From positions 90,563-154,562 of the forward strand of contig CAZCST010000032.1 of NCBI GenBank assembly GCA_964501365.1: DNA of 64,000 nt, written 5' to 3'. The translations under genes were made by a program, and so were the position numbers. The notes beneath the pieces are model-generated. The model was not told where the DNA came from. It made no database searches and saw only the letters and a program-made list of their open reading frames with translations. Source of the DNA: CAZAMB01 sp964501365. GTDB taxonomy: Bacteria; Planctomycetota; Phycisphaerae; UBA1845. Below, in pieces: positions 35,153 through 45,100 of this stretch. How positions within the stretch are numbered: position 1 is the first letter of the stretch; each line of letters opens with the position of its first letter.

Positions 35153-35929
35153 ATGAGCAAGAAAACCATCGTAGTCCTGCCGGCCTACAACGCCGCCAAT
35201 ACGCTGGAGCGTACCCTCGCCGACCTCGACCGCTCCAACATCGACGACATCATCGTCTGCGACGACGCGAGCACGGACGACACGGTGCGCATCGCCGAGC
35301 GCCTGCCGGTCACGTTGCTTCGCCACGACCGCAATCGCGGGTACGGCGGAAATCAGAAGACCTGCTATCGCGAGGCACTCCGGCGCGGCGCCGACTTCGT
35401 CGTCATGCTCCATCCCGATTATCAATACGACGCGAGGGTCGTGCCTTACGCAGTCGGTTTCCTGTCGCTGGGAATCTGCGACGTGATCCTGGGCAATCGC
35501 ATCCGCACGCGGGCCGAAACGCTCAGCGGAAAAATGCCGCCCATCAAATATTTCATGAATCGCGGCCTCACCTTTGTCGAAAACATCATGGCCGGCCAGA
35601 ACCTCGGCGAATGGCACAGCGGCTTCCGCGCCTACACCCGCGCGGTCCTCGAGGCCGTTCCGTTTGAACGCAACAGCGACGACTTCGTCTTCGATTCGCA
35701 ATTCCTGCTCCAGTGCGTCCACTTCGGATTCAAAGTCGGCGACGTACCCGTGCCGGTGCGCTACTTCGACGAGGCCAGCAGCATCAGTCTGCGACGCTCC
35801 ACGGTCTACGGAATTCAGACGCTGGGCACCTTCGCAAAGTGGTTCGCCCACCGCTTTTCGCCCTACCAATGCCCCCTGTTCACCTCGTCATCCGGAGCAG
35901 TGGAAAGAGCGGGTGCTGGTAAAGTTTGA
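35153..35929 (+). CDS. Family 2 glycosyltransferase
   Basis: A 258-residue cytoplasmic GT2 enzyme, start at MSKKTIVVLPAYNAANTL (35153). Motifs are VCDDASTDDT, NRGYGGNQKTCY and the donor/metal motif MLHPDYQYD in place of the usual DGD, then GEWHSGFRAY. The family usually modifies lipid-linked sugars for envelope glycans. The last residues and stop lie at the edge of a CACGGGCGG hairpin repeat, as also happens at the other GT2 gene in this window, so the C-terminus may be repeat-derived. The acceptor is unknown. Confidence 0.9.
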   Translation: MSKKTIVVLPAYNAANTLERTLADLDRSNIDDIIVCDDASTDDTVRIAERLPVTLLRHDRNRGYGGNQKTCYREALRRGADFVVMLHPDYQYDARVVPYAVGFLSLGICDVILGNRIRTRAETLSGKMPPIKYFMNRGLTFVENIMAGQNLGEWHSGFRAYTRAVLEAVPFERNSDDFVFDSQFLLQCVHFGFKVGDVPVPVRYFDEASSISLRRSTVYGIQTLGTFAKWFAHRFSPYQCPLFTSSSGAVERAGAGKV

Positions 35930-35933
35930 GTGC

Positions 35934-35956
35934 CACGGGCGGCTTGTCCGCCCGTG
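35934..35956. repeat. CACGGGCGG hairpin repeat, copy 2
   Basis: CACGGGCGG-cttgt-CCGCCCGTG with 9-bp perfect arms, in the opposite orientation to 3987-4009. The upstream AAAGTTTGAGTGC matches the flank of copy 1, so the repeat begins within the glycosyltransferase stop region. Confidence 0.65.
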
Positions 35957-36095
35957 CAAACACTGGCATCCGGAGAGCAAACTTGACCGGAACAGAAAGC
36001 AACTTCGCGTTGACCGGAACTGGGGGGCTGTGTAGGCTTATGGCGACGAAATGAACGATAAACTTCCCACCCCGAGACTAAGGCCAAGGAAAAAT

Positions 36096-36929
36096 ATGAT
36101 CTCCGTGAAACGATTCCTGGGTTGGCAAATGATTTTGGCGATGGCCTTGGTCGGCGCGTGCAAACCGCCGGAACCCACGCCATCACAATACACAAACCTC
36201 GGCACCGACGACGCTCCTCTGCTTCCGACTCCACCCGCATGGCACGATCCGGGCATTCTCAAGGGCACCGCCGAGTGGAAGACCTTCCGCAAACCTTCGG
36301 AAGCCGAGCCAATGACTGCATCAGCCAAAAAGCCAGCTGAGCCCAAAGAACCCACAGGTGGCGAAGATGCCGAAAAACCGGCGGCCGCCGGTGGCGCGGA
36401 AGCGGAAAAGGAAATCCGCGAAATCATCAGCGATTTCAATGCCACGCTGGCCGACAAGAACCTCGAAAAAGCCGCAGAGTTCCTGACCGACGCTCAGGCC
36501 CAGGCGTCCGTCGAAGTGTTCACCGCCGTCAATGCCCTGATCGAACAATTGCGGGCTTTGCAAGCCGCCTCTCCGGGCCTCAAGGAGAAAATCGATCCGC
36601 TCTTGCCCATGCTCAATCTCAGCGATTCGCTCAAGGTCGACGTGCAGTCCATAAAGCTGATCGATGAAAAGCACGCCACCGCGAAACTCGCCGACGGCAG
36701 CGAGTCGCACCTCGAAGTCGGCGAGGAAAATCTCTGGTACGTGGAATCTCCCTTTTTGGCGTTGCTGGACAAAGAAAAGGCCCGCATCCAGAAGGTGACG
36801 AAGGATGTGGAAGAGGCGCTGGCCAAGGGAACGCCGGATGAGTCCGCCGTATCGACCCTTGGAGCCGCGCTGGATGAACTTCGTACGTCCCTATCGTCGG
36901 CGAAAGCCGGCGATGCGCAAGGCACCTGA
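36096..36929 (+). CDS. Putative lipoprotein
   Basis: 277 residues from the ATG at 36096, with AAGGA five bases upstream. The signal segment (MILAMALVGAC) ends in a lipobox-like V-G-A-C, predicting lipidation at that Cys. A Pro-rich spacer and an acidic, Ala/Glu/Lys-rich linker precede a domain starting EIREIISDFNATLADKNLEKAAEFL. That domain looks like an NTF2-fold or alpha-helical cap, followed by helical segments with coiled-coil character. No catalytic motif. Unrelated to neighbours by function; likely envelope-associated. Confidence 0.75.
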   Translation: MISVKRFLGWQMILAMALVGACKPPEPTPSQYTNLGTDDAPLLPTPPAWHDPGILKGTAEWKTFRKPSEAEPMTASAKKPAEPKEPTGGEDAEKPAAAGGAEAEKEIREIISDFNATLADKNLEKAAEFLTDAQAQASVEVFTAVNALIEQLRALQAASPGLKEKIDPLLPMLNLSDSLKVDVQSIKLIDEKHATAKLADGSESHLEVGEENLWYVESPFLALLDKEKARIQKVTKDVEEALAKGTPDESAVSTLGAALDELRTSLSSAKAGDAQGT

Positions 36930-36961
36930 CCGCCGACGCGGGGCGCAATGTTTGCACTCCC

Positions 36962-37519
36962 ATGCTTCAAGCACACAGCCTCATCGAGGCGCAACTTTTT
37001 CTCAAAATCACCGCGTGTGCAAGTTGCAATCCCAAAGCTCCTGGGACGATTGCCGGGAACAAACCCCATCAACCACTCGGCGGAAATGTCACGCGCCTTT
37101 CAGGAACATGCCCTTCCTGCGGCAGGTCGCAGGAATGGGAATTCACCATCCCAGCCAACGACAACGCGTCGTCAAAAACAATCCCGGCCGCGATCAATCC
37201 CACGGGGGTGTGTTCTCAAATCATCGACGTGGGGCAGTGGCTGACCCTTTCGCAAATGTTCATACAAGAAGGCAAAAGTGACGTGGATCGCGCTCGCTCG
37301 CGCCTGTCAAATCTTCAAGCCGCGCAGTGTCTCGATGAAGCGCTCAAGTTCTACGACGATCCGGAAAACGACCTGCCTCCGGCAAGCGCCTTCTACACAG
37401 AAGCATCGCGCCGCCGCTTCCGCGAATCCCCCCAACAGTTCTCACGAACCCGGCTGATCAGCGAGCGCCGCAAACTCCCGATGCCATTCAGTGAATCAAA
37501 ACCTCACCCCAACCGCTAA
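36962..37519 (+). CDS. Small protein with CxxC zinc-ribbon motifs
   Basis: 185 residues. ITACASCNP and GTCPSCGRSQEWEF give two CxxC pairs that can bind one zinc. The middle has a segment (VGQWLTLSQMFIQE) and the C-terminal third is helical, with EALKFYDDPENDLPPASAFYTEASRRRFRESPQQFSR. No family known to me, but the coding signal is convincing and the frame runs up to 11 bp before metF's end. It begins 33 bases after the lipoprotein stop, so the two may be co-transcribed. Confidence 0.65.
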   Translation: MLQAHSLIEAQLFLKITACASCNPKAPGTIAGNKPHQPLGGNVTRLSGTCPSCGRSQEWEFTIPANDNASSKTIPAAINPTGVCSQIIDVGQWLTLSQMFIQEGKSDVDRARSRLSNLQAAQCLDEALKFYDDPENDLPPASAFYTEASRRRFRESPQQFSRTRLISERRKLPMPFSESKPHPNR

Positions 37520-37529
37520 CCCCTGTGCC

Positions 37530-38399
37530 CTACTTACCCTTGATCAATTGGAATATCGCCCGCGTGGCCGTCGACTTGTTCAACGTGTAGAAGTGAATTC
37601 CCGCCACGCCCTCCTTGAGAAGCTGACGGGCCTGCTCCACCGCGTGATACGTTCCAATTTGCCGCACAGCTTCGGGGTCGTCCTCCACCGCTTCGACGCG
37701 CCGCAGCAATTCCGCCGGCATCTTCGCCCCGCACATGGTTGTAAATCGCTTGATCTGCCCGACGTTGAGGATCGGCATGAGCCCGGCGATCATCGGAATT
37801 TGGATGCCCGCGTCCTGCGCGCGATCCCGAAACGCATAAAAGTCCGCGTTATCAAAAAACAATTGCGAGATCAGAAAATCCACGCCCGCGTCAACTTTGC
37901 GCTTGAGGTTTTCCAGGTCTTGCTCCCGGCTTGCAGCCTCGGGATGTCCTTCAGGATAACAGGCCGCTCCCACACAAAAATGGTTGTGATGCGTACGAAT
38001 CAGCTTCACCAGCTCGTCGGCGTGGCGGAATCCGCCGGGCGTCGGCTCAAATGCACCCGTTCCCGCGGGCGGATCGCCGCGCAAAGCCAGCACGTTTTCA
38101 ATCCCGCGAAGGCGAAGCTCGTCGAGAACGCCGCCAATTTCCGCACCCGTAGCCCCAACGCAGGTCAGGTGGGCCATCGGTTCGATGCCGATATCACGCT
38201 TGATCCGGGCCACGAGGTCCACGGTCTTCCGCCGTGTGCTGCCGCCGGCCCCGTAGGTGACGGATACGTAGGTCGGCTCCAGCGGCTTGAGCGATTCGAT
38301 GGTCTTGTACAAATCCCAAAAGCCGATGTCGTCCTTGGGCGGAAAAAACTCGAACGAAAACGTCGGCTTACCGGAATGAAGTCGCTCGGAAATGCGCAT
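37530..38399 (-). CDS. metF: 5,10-Methylenetetrahydrofolate reductase
   Basis: A 289-residue flavin enzyme producing 5-methyl-THF for methionine synthesis. Motifs are KPTFSFEFFPPKDD with the catalytic Glu, YVSVTYGAGGSTR, ALRGDPPAG and a QLFFDN segment. The length matches bacterial MetF, which lacks the regulatory domain. It lies downstream of tRNA-Tyr on the minus strand with a ~90-bp gap, and no folate or SAM riboswitch is visible. The start MRISERLHSGKPTFSFEF fits the family. Confidence 0.97.
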   Translation of the reverse strand: MRISERLHSGKPTFSFEFFPPKDDIGFWDLYKTIESLKPLEPTYVSVTYGAGGSTRRKTVDLVARIKRDIGIEPMAHLTCVGATGAEIGGVLDELRLRGIENVLALRGDPPAGTGAFEPTPGGFRHADELVKLIRTHHNHFCVGAACYPEGHPEAASREQDLENLKRKVDAGVDFLISQLFFDNADFYAFRDRAQDAGIQIPMIAGLMPILNVGQIKRFTTMCGAKMPAELLRRVEAVEDDPEAVRQIGTYHAVEQARQLLKEGVAGIHFYTLNKSTATRAIFQLIKGK

Positions 38400-38428
38400 A
38401 CAGGCAACAAAGCGAGGTAGCGAGCCGC

Positions 38429-38446
38429 GAACTTCAGTTCGCGCGG
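38429..38446 (+). repeat. 18-bp dispersed repeat, copy 2
   Basis: Identical to 6998-7015 (GAACTTCAGTTCGCGCGG). Here CGCGAACT-tc-AGTTCGCG forms an 8-bp perfect hairpin between tRNA-Tyr and metF. Confidence 0.5.
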
Positions 38447-38489
38447 TCGTTCGCCGAGTGGAATTCCCGCCTCGGCGAACAACTCGTAA

Positions 38490-38572
38490 TGGGCGCGGGA
38501 GGATTCGAACCTCCGAAGGCGTAAGCCAACGGGTTTACAGCCCGTCCCCTTTGGCCACTCGGGCACACGCCC
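38490..38572 (-). tRNA. tRNA-Tyr (GTA)
   Basis: On the minus strand a class II tRNA of 83 nt. The acceptor GGGCGTG pairs with CGCGCCC (one G-T pair), the anticodon loop is CTGTAAA with GTA, a long variable arm follows, and the T-arm is GGAGG-TTCGAAT-CCTCC. The discriminator is A. No CCA is encoded. Confidence 0.96.
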
Positions 38573-38805
38573 AGCTCATGCCGCGTTGCCCATCGCGTTG
38601 GGCTTCGACGACCAAGCGGAAGGCACTATCTATAGCAAAATGGGATCGCCGACAAGTTGATCGCTGCGATGGGAAATTGGAGGTCGGCCGGGATCGAGCC
38701 GTGTCGATGATCGACCCGTGATTTTCTCGGTGTTTTCCCGGGACGGCGCTCCTTCGAATCGTGCGAACACGCGGGATCAGAAACAAGAATCGTTGACCCG
38801 TTTTC

Positions 38806-41406
38806 ATGTCTATCTACAATCGCTTGATGCAGCCAAAGCGACTTTTTGTCTCCGCCTTGATTTTCCTTGCCGCCCTCATGGCAACTCACGGTTGCAGCAA
38901 GAGCGATTCCGCAAACCTTTCAACCATTCCCGGCCAGAACGTGCTCCTCATCACCCTCGACACAACCCGCGCCGACCATATTGGGTGCTATGGCCACCAG
39001 AGAGCCAAAACCCCCGCACTGGACGCCATCGCCGCACGGGGGGTGCTTTTCGAAGACGCGCTCTCCCAAATTCCTCTGACCCTGCCTTCGCACTGCACCA
39101 TGATGACCGGCCGCTATCCGCGTGAATTCGGCGTACGCGTGAATAATGAGGCGGCACTCGGAACCACCCATCCCACGCTTGCGTCGATTCTCAAGCAAAA
39201 GGGCTACCACACGGCCGCCTTTGTAGCTTCTTTCGTGCTCGATTCGCGATTTGGGCTCGATCGGGGTTTCGACGTGTACGACGATGAAATGTCCAACGTC
39301 TCTATCAAAACCGGACCGCTGGAGTGGGAGCGACCGGGAAGCGTCGTCACGGACCATGCACTCGCCTGGCTCAATGCAAACAAGGCCTCTCCGTTTTTTT
39401 GCTGGGTTCACTTTTATGATCCCCATGGCCCCTACCAGCCGCCCAAGGAGTTTCCACCGACGTACGACGGCGAGGTCGCCTTCATGGATACACAGGTGAA
39501 ACGTCTCGACGACTGGCTGACAACTTCGGGATTGAAAAACAAGACTCTGGTGGTTGTCGTCGGAGATCACGGCGAATCGTTCAACGAGCACGGAGAAGAT
39601 GGCCACGGCATCTTTCTCTACCAGACGAACATTCATGTACCCCTGATGGTCGCACATCCTTCGCTCACTCCCACGGCCAGGCGCGTTTCTCAGCCCGTTG
39701 GCGTGGTTGACGTGTTCCCCACCATTCTCGAATTGCTGGAATTGCCCCGGCCCGACAAGCTGTTGTCCACGTCTCTTGCCGGCGCCCTACAGAGCGGCCA
39801 GTCGCCGCCGCACGAAATCTTCAGCGAAAGCGAATACGTCTGGCACTCCTATGGCTGGGCTCAGCAGCGCGGCCTGACCAACTCCGATTGGAAGTTTATT
39901 TCGTCCACCAAGCCCGAGCTGTACGACCGCAAGGCGGATCCGGACGAAAAAATCAATGTCATCGACAGGAAACCTGATGTTCGCGCGGAACTTTCCAATA
40001 AATTGTTCCAACGATACTCCGAGCAGGTTCCCACGCTGCCCGGCAAGGTCGCGCCCAGCGCGGCGGCCACTGCGGCCCTCTCCGCACTGGGATACACCGG
40101 AGGCGGCAGCAAGTCCGTGGATGAATTTCTCACCCAGGGCGCAGACGATCCGAAAGACAAAATCGAGGTGTTCAGGAAATACCAACTGGCTCGAAAACTA
40201 TGGGGAGACAAGCAGCTCGAACCGTCCATTGCACTGATGCGGGAATGCGTCAAAGAAGCCCCGCAGTCGCCATCGCTACAAGGCGCTCTTGGAGTGGCCC
40301 TCGTCAACACGAAGAAATACGAAGAGGCGCTTGTATTCCTCGATGCGGCCGCCAAGCTGGATTCCACACACCAGCCGGCGCTGTTTTCCTCCGGCGAGGC
40401 CTACTTCTACCTCAACCGGTTCGACAAGGCCCTTCAATACTTCACCCTCGCTGTCGAAAACGATCCTAACGATCCAACCGCTCATTTCATGCTCGGCAGG
40501 ACACTCCTTGTCTTGAAGAAACCCGACGAAGCCCGTCCCCAGTTCGAAAAAGCCGTCGAATTGCTGCCCGAATTTCCTTCCGCACATTTTGAATTGGCAG
40601 AACTGTTCTTCGGCGCCCGCGACTATGACCGCGCGATCCAGCATTTTCGTCAGACGATCCGCTATGAACCCAACAATGACAACGCACACTACAATTTGGG
40701 ATCATCGCTGGTCGCGCTCAAAAAAATACCGGATGCTGTGACATCGTTTCGCGAGACCGTCCGCATCAATCCAAAGCATGGGCAGGGTTGGATGAATCTA
40801 GGGCTTACCCTCCTGCAAACCGGACAGACTGCCGAGGGCAAAAAGGCCCTTCTGCAGGCGGCTGCAATTCCCGACGTGGCCGCCGACGCCTACTACAACC
40901 TCGCCATCGCCGCTTCCCGCGAGAACGACGCTGCGGCTTCGGCGCAGTACTTGCAAAAGGTCATCGACGTGGCGCCAACCCATCCCACTGCGGCATGGGA
41001 TTTGGCCCGCGACTATTTGAAGGCTGATCGAACGGACAAGGCCCTGGAGGTGCTTCGCGCAGCGGAAAAGGCCAACCCTTCGAACGTCCGCACCCTGAAC
41101 CTGCTTGCGTCTATTCTTGCCACCACGACGAACGATGCACTGCGCAATGGTCAGGAAGCCCTTCCCATCGCTAAGAAGACTGCCGAACTGACGCAATCGC
41201 GTAATCCCATGGTGTTGAAAACTCTCGCCGAGGCATATGCCGAAACTGGAGACTTTCCCAACGCGATCGCCACGGCAAAACAGGCACTCCAGATGACGCC
41301 CCCGGACAAGCTCGAAGACCTTCGCAAGGAACTCAGCGCATCCATTGCTGATTACGAAGCCGGCCGCCCCACCCGCAAAACCCGCTTCGTCCAACCCGGC
41401 CCGTAA
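38806..41406 (+). CDS. Sulfatase-like (alkaline-phosphatase superfamily) protein fused to TPR repeats
   Basis: 866 residues. An N-terminal hydrophobic segment (ALIFLAALMATHGC) is a signal peptide, perhaps with a lipoprotein Cys. A sulfatase-fold domain follows (residues ~42-420) with the metal Asp of LLITLDTTRADHIGCYG, the nucleophile region PLTLPSHCTMMTG, and VVVGDHGESFNEHG. Then come ~9 TPR units (~470-850). The nucleophile position is Thr92 where formylglycine sulfatases need Cys or Ser, so a phospho- or phosphoethanolamine-type reaction is more likely than sulfate-ester cleavage. The start is uncertain; an in-frame ATG lies at 38827. Confidence 0.88.
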   Translation: MSIYNRLMQPKRLFVSALIFLAALMATHGCSKSDSANLSTIPGQNVLLITLDTTRADHIGCYGHQRAKTPALDAIAARGVLFEDALSQIPLTLPSHCTMMTGRYPREFGVRVNNEAALGTTHPTLASILKQKGYHTAAFVASFVLDSRFGLDRGFDVYDDEMSNVSIKTGPLEWERPGSVVTDHALAWLNANKASPFFCWVHFYDPHGPYQPPKEFPPTYDGEVAFMDTQVKRLDDWLTTSGLKNKTLVVVVGDHGESFNEHGEDGHGIFLYQTNIHVPLMVAHPSLTPTARRVSQPVGVVDVFPTILELLELPRPDKLLSTSLAGALQSGQSPPHEIFSESEYVWHSYGWAQQRGLTNSDWKFISSTKPELYDRKADPDEKINVIDRKPDVRAELSNKLFQRYSEQVPTLPGKVAPSAAATAALSALGYTGGGSKSVDEFLTQGADDPKDKIEVFRKYQLARKLWGDKQLEPSIALMRECVKEAPQSPSLQGALGVALVNTKKYEEALVFLDAAAKLDSTHQPALFSSGEAYFYLNRFDKALQYFTLAVENDPNDPTAHFMLGRTLLVLKKPDEARPQFEKAVELLPEFPSAHFELAELFFGARDYDRAIQHFRQTIRYEPNNDNAHYNLGSSLVALKKIPDAVTSFRETVRINPKHGQGWMNLGLTLLQTGQTAEGKKALLQAAAIPDVAADAYYNLAIAASRENDAAASAQYLQKVIDVAPTHPTAAWDLARDYLKADRTDKALEVLRAAEKANPSNVRTLNLLASILATTTNDALRNGQEALPIAKKTAELTQSRNPMVLKTLAEAYAETGDFPNAIATAKQALQMTPPDKLEDLRKELSASIADYEAGRPTRKTRFVQPGP

Positions 41407-41464
41407 CAATTCCCTCCCCATTTCAGGAAGTGGGCAGGCGTGCGACTCGAATCACGAACTCGAA

Positions 41465-42031
41465 TCAAGAAAAAGCCAGGCGGCAGTCTCTGATCCCGTG
41501 CTCTTCGCAATATCGAACGGTCATGTCAACGTAGGACGAAGATATGTGATGTGATGACTCCAATCCCAGCCGCTGCTGCACGCGACGGATGGACTCTTCG
41601 CCGGGTCCTTCGATTTCCACGAACAAACCGAGTTTTGCGGGCTCGTCCAGTTCGACCACACAATCATCGAGCCGCCACCGCTCGCGCTTCTTGTGATACT
41701 CGACGGACCGTGAAAAACCGAGTCGCTCAAGCACCGCGATCGCGTCGTCGCCATTCTCGACTTTGGCTTCAACTTCTTCGCGCCACTTTAGTGTGCTCGA
41801 TTGCGACGGCCCCTTGAACGTGATTTTCGAGCCGGGGTTTTTCCCATCCAAAACGGTGGTGGCCCGCACGCGCAGCCCGCACCCGGCCGCCCGCAGCGAG
41901 CGATCGGAACGGTCCAGCATCGTGTTGCGCTCGATCACAGTGCCGACGTACTCCCCGCCCAGCGCTTTGAGTCGCTCACGCACCGACTCGTGGGAATCTA
42001 CTCGGACCTTCAATTCGATTTCAGTTGCCAT
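41465..42031 (-). CDS. CYTH-domain protein (class IV adenylyl cyclase/ThTPase-like)
   Basis: A 188-residue CYTH fold. The N-terminal ExExK motif is MATEIELKVRV. Alternating charged strands, SKITFKGP, LKWREEVEAKV and VELDEPAKLGLFVEIEGP line the tunnel, and a Lys/Arg pair in YHKKRERWR fits triphosphate binding. It may bind or hydrolyse a triphosphate (inorganic PPPi, ThTP) or make cAMP, as in CyaB; the sequence cannot decide. It is transcribed leftward upstream of nothing obvious, ~58 bp from the TPR gene's end. Confidence 0.88.
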   Translation of the reverse strand: MATEIELKVRVDSHESVRERLKALGGEYVGTVIERNTMLDRSDRSLRAAGCGLRVRATTVLDGKNPGSKITFKGPSQSSTLKWREEVEAKVENGDDAIAVLERLGFSRSVEYHKKRERWRLDDCVVELDEPAKLGLFVEIEGPGEESIRRVQQRLGLESSHHISSSYVDMTVRYCEEHGIRDCRLAFS

Positions 42032-42064
42032 AGTCTTATTGCAGTAAACGTCGTTTGGAAATAA

Positions 42065-42147
42065 GTGGCGATCTGGTGATTTGGCGATGTGTCAAAGCGC
42101 GATCGGGCATATCACCACATCACAACATCGCAATATCGCCCCATCAC
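42065..42147. repeat. Period-8 repeat arranged as inverted pair
   Basis: GAT recurs every eight bases at 42070-42088 and ATC every eight at 42111-42145, so the two halves can pair. The leuS stop codon (42144-42146) is inside the second half. Confidence 0.7.
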
Positions 42148-45100
42148 ACGATGATGTTCACCAATCTTCCCTTGACCACAATCACTTTCTTCACCGGTTT
42201 TCCGGCGATCGCCGCCTGCACTTTTTCATCTGCCATCGCCGCGTCCTGCAGAGCCTTGTCGTCGGCATCGGGCGCAACCATCACTCGCGACTTGATCTTG
42301 CCGCAAATCTGCACCGCGATTTCGACCGCATCATCACACGCCAATGCCTCGTCGTATTGCGGCCACTCCCCATACGCCAGCGATTCCCTGTGTCCCAGCC
42401 GTGACCAAAGCTCTTCGGCAAGGTGGGGCACGAATGGGGCAATCACCAGCACGAACGGCTCCAAGACGGCCCGCGAACGCCGCTCCATTGGCGTGAGGGT
42501 ATTCACAAAGTCAAAAATCGCCGCAATCGAGGTGTTCAGCTTGAGCTGTTCGATTTCTGTCGTAACTTTTTGAATCAGCTTGTGCAGCGCCCGCAGCGAA
42601 TCGGCATCCGGTGCGTCGTCTGTCAGTGCCGCACTAAGCTGCCCCGTTTCTTCGTTGACGATGAGCCTCCAGATCCGCTGGCACAGTTTGAACAATCCCG
42701 GTACGTCGCGCGTATTCCACGGCTTGGACGCATCGAGCGGCCCCATGTACATCTCGTACAGCCGGAATGTATCCGCCCCATACTCCCCGATGACCACGTC
42801 CGGATTGACCACGTTTTTGAGCGACTTGCTCATCTTTGCGACAATCCGCGTCACGGGCTCGCCGCCATCGGCCATCACAAAATCGTTCTCGCCGCGCTCC
42901 TGCACGACGTCCGGCCCGACGATGAGCCCGCGTTTGTCGCGAAACGCAAACCCCTGAATCATTCCCTGGTTGAATAACTTCTGAAACGGCTCGCGCGTGC
43001 TCACCTTCCCCAGGTCGAACAGTACTTTGTGCCAGAACCTGGCATACAGCAGGTGCAACACGGCATGCTCGGCCCCACCGACGTACAAGTCCACCGGCAT
43101 CCAGTACCTCTCCGCCTCCGACGCACAAAACTCCGCGTCGTTGTGCGGATCGATGAACCGGAGGTAATACCAGCAGCTTCCGGCCCACTGCGGCATCGAG
43201 TTCGCATCGCGGACAAATTCGTGCCCGTCGCGCCGCACCTTCATCCAATCCTTCGCCCGCGAAAGCGGCGGCGCGGGGATCGACGCCGAATCCGCGCTCG
43301 ACGCAGTCGGCCGAAAGTCTTCCATCTCCGGCAGCGTCACCGGCAATCCCTCGTCCGCGACCACTACCGTCCCGCCATCCTCGCCATGCAGCACGGGAAA
43401 CGGCTCGCCCCAGTACCGCTGCCGGCTGAAGAGCCAGTCGCGCAGCTTGTAATTCACCCGCGCCCGTCCGACACCCGTGTCTTCAAGCCATTTCGTGATC
43501 TTTGACTTCGCCCCCTGCGTTGTCAGCCCGTTGAGATGGCAGATGCCCCCCGGCACACTCGCGTGAGGCCCCTCGCCCGGCGAATTGACGGCCACTCCCT
43601 CATCCGTATACGCCGCCCGCCACGACTTGGGATGCTTCACGTAATGTTCCATCAAGCGCTGCAGCCCCGCCTGCTCGCTGAGCACCGCCACCGTCTTCGC
43701 GCCCAACCCCTTCGACGCCCTCCGATGTTCCTCGATCGCCTCCCCCAGTTCCGGCGCTTCCGCCCTCAATCGCGCAAATCCCGCTTCGGCCGCCGGCTCC
43801 ACCCTTGCGGCCTGCGCCTCGACTTGCTCGGCGATCCACTCTGCCGTCGGCCCAACCACCGCCACGATCGGCAGTTCGAACGCGCACGCAAACTCAAAGT
43901 CGCGAGTGTCACTGCCCGGCACCGCCATGATCGCCCCCGTGCCATAACCCATGAGCACGTAATCCGCGACCCAAATCGGAATCTTCTTCCCATTTACAGG
44001 ATTGATCGCGTAACAGCCGGTAAAGACTCCTGTCTTGTCCTTCGACTCCGCCGTCCGCGCCATGTCGCTCTTGTTCCGCGCCCCCTCGACATACTTCGCG
44101 ACCGCGGCACGCTGCTCGGGTTTCGTGATGCGCTCCACCATCGGGTGCTCCGGCGCGAGCACCATGTACGTCGCCCCAAACAGCGTATCGGGCCGCGTCG
44201 TGTAAATCCGAATCGCGTCTTCCCCTCTCCCTTCCAGGGAGAGGGTCGGGGTGCGTGTAGAGTTGTCCGATTGCGATCGAGCATCGGATTCACTTTGTCG
44301 CTCGTTTTTTGAACTTTGAACTTTGAATTTTGAACTTTCCGCTCGCACCCATTGACCATCGTCAATATGCCAACTGTCAGCAAGCGGAAAAACCACCTCG
44401 GCCCCTGTGCTCTTCCCCACCCAGTTCCGCTGCATCAGCTTGATCGGCTCAGGCCAGTCCAGCCCCTCCAGATCCGTCAGCAACCGATCCGCATATTTCG
44501 TAATTCGCAAGATCCACTGCTTGAGCGGCCGGCGATACACCGGATGCCCGCCGCGCTCGCTTCGCCCCTCGCTGTCCACCTCCTCGTTGGAGAGCACCGT
44601 CCCCAGAGCCGGACACCAGTTCACCGGAATCTCGTCCATGTACGCCAGCCGATGCCCGTCGAGCACGCGCCGCTTCTCCGCCGCCGACAAGCTCCCCCAC
44701 ATCCGTAGGGGGCCTCCTGATGCACCGTGTTCCCCCTCTCCCCTTGGGAGAGGGTCGGGGTGAGGGCCGCCTTGTTGCCTTTTGTGCGTACCCCAATTCT
44801 CGTCCACCACACGTGTGCCGCTTTCCAACTCCTCCACCAACTCGCCGATCGGACGCGCCCGCCCGCGCAATGTACCCCCATCCAGTGCCACCCACTGGCA
44901 CTCCTCGTCGTACCAGCTTTCGAACATCCGCGCGAACATCCACTGCGTCCAGCGGTAATACTCCGGCTCGCACGTGGATATCTCCCGCGACCAGTCATAC
45001 GAGAAGCCGAACATCCTGAGTTGCCGCCGGTATTGCTCGATGTTCTTCCGCGTGGTGACGGCCGGGTGCACGTTGGTCTCGATCGCATATTGCTCAGCCG

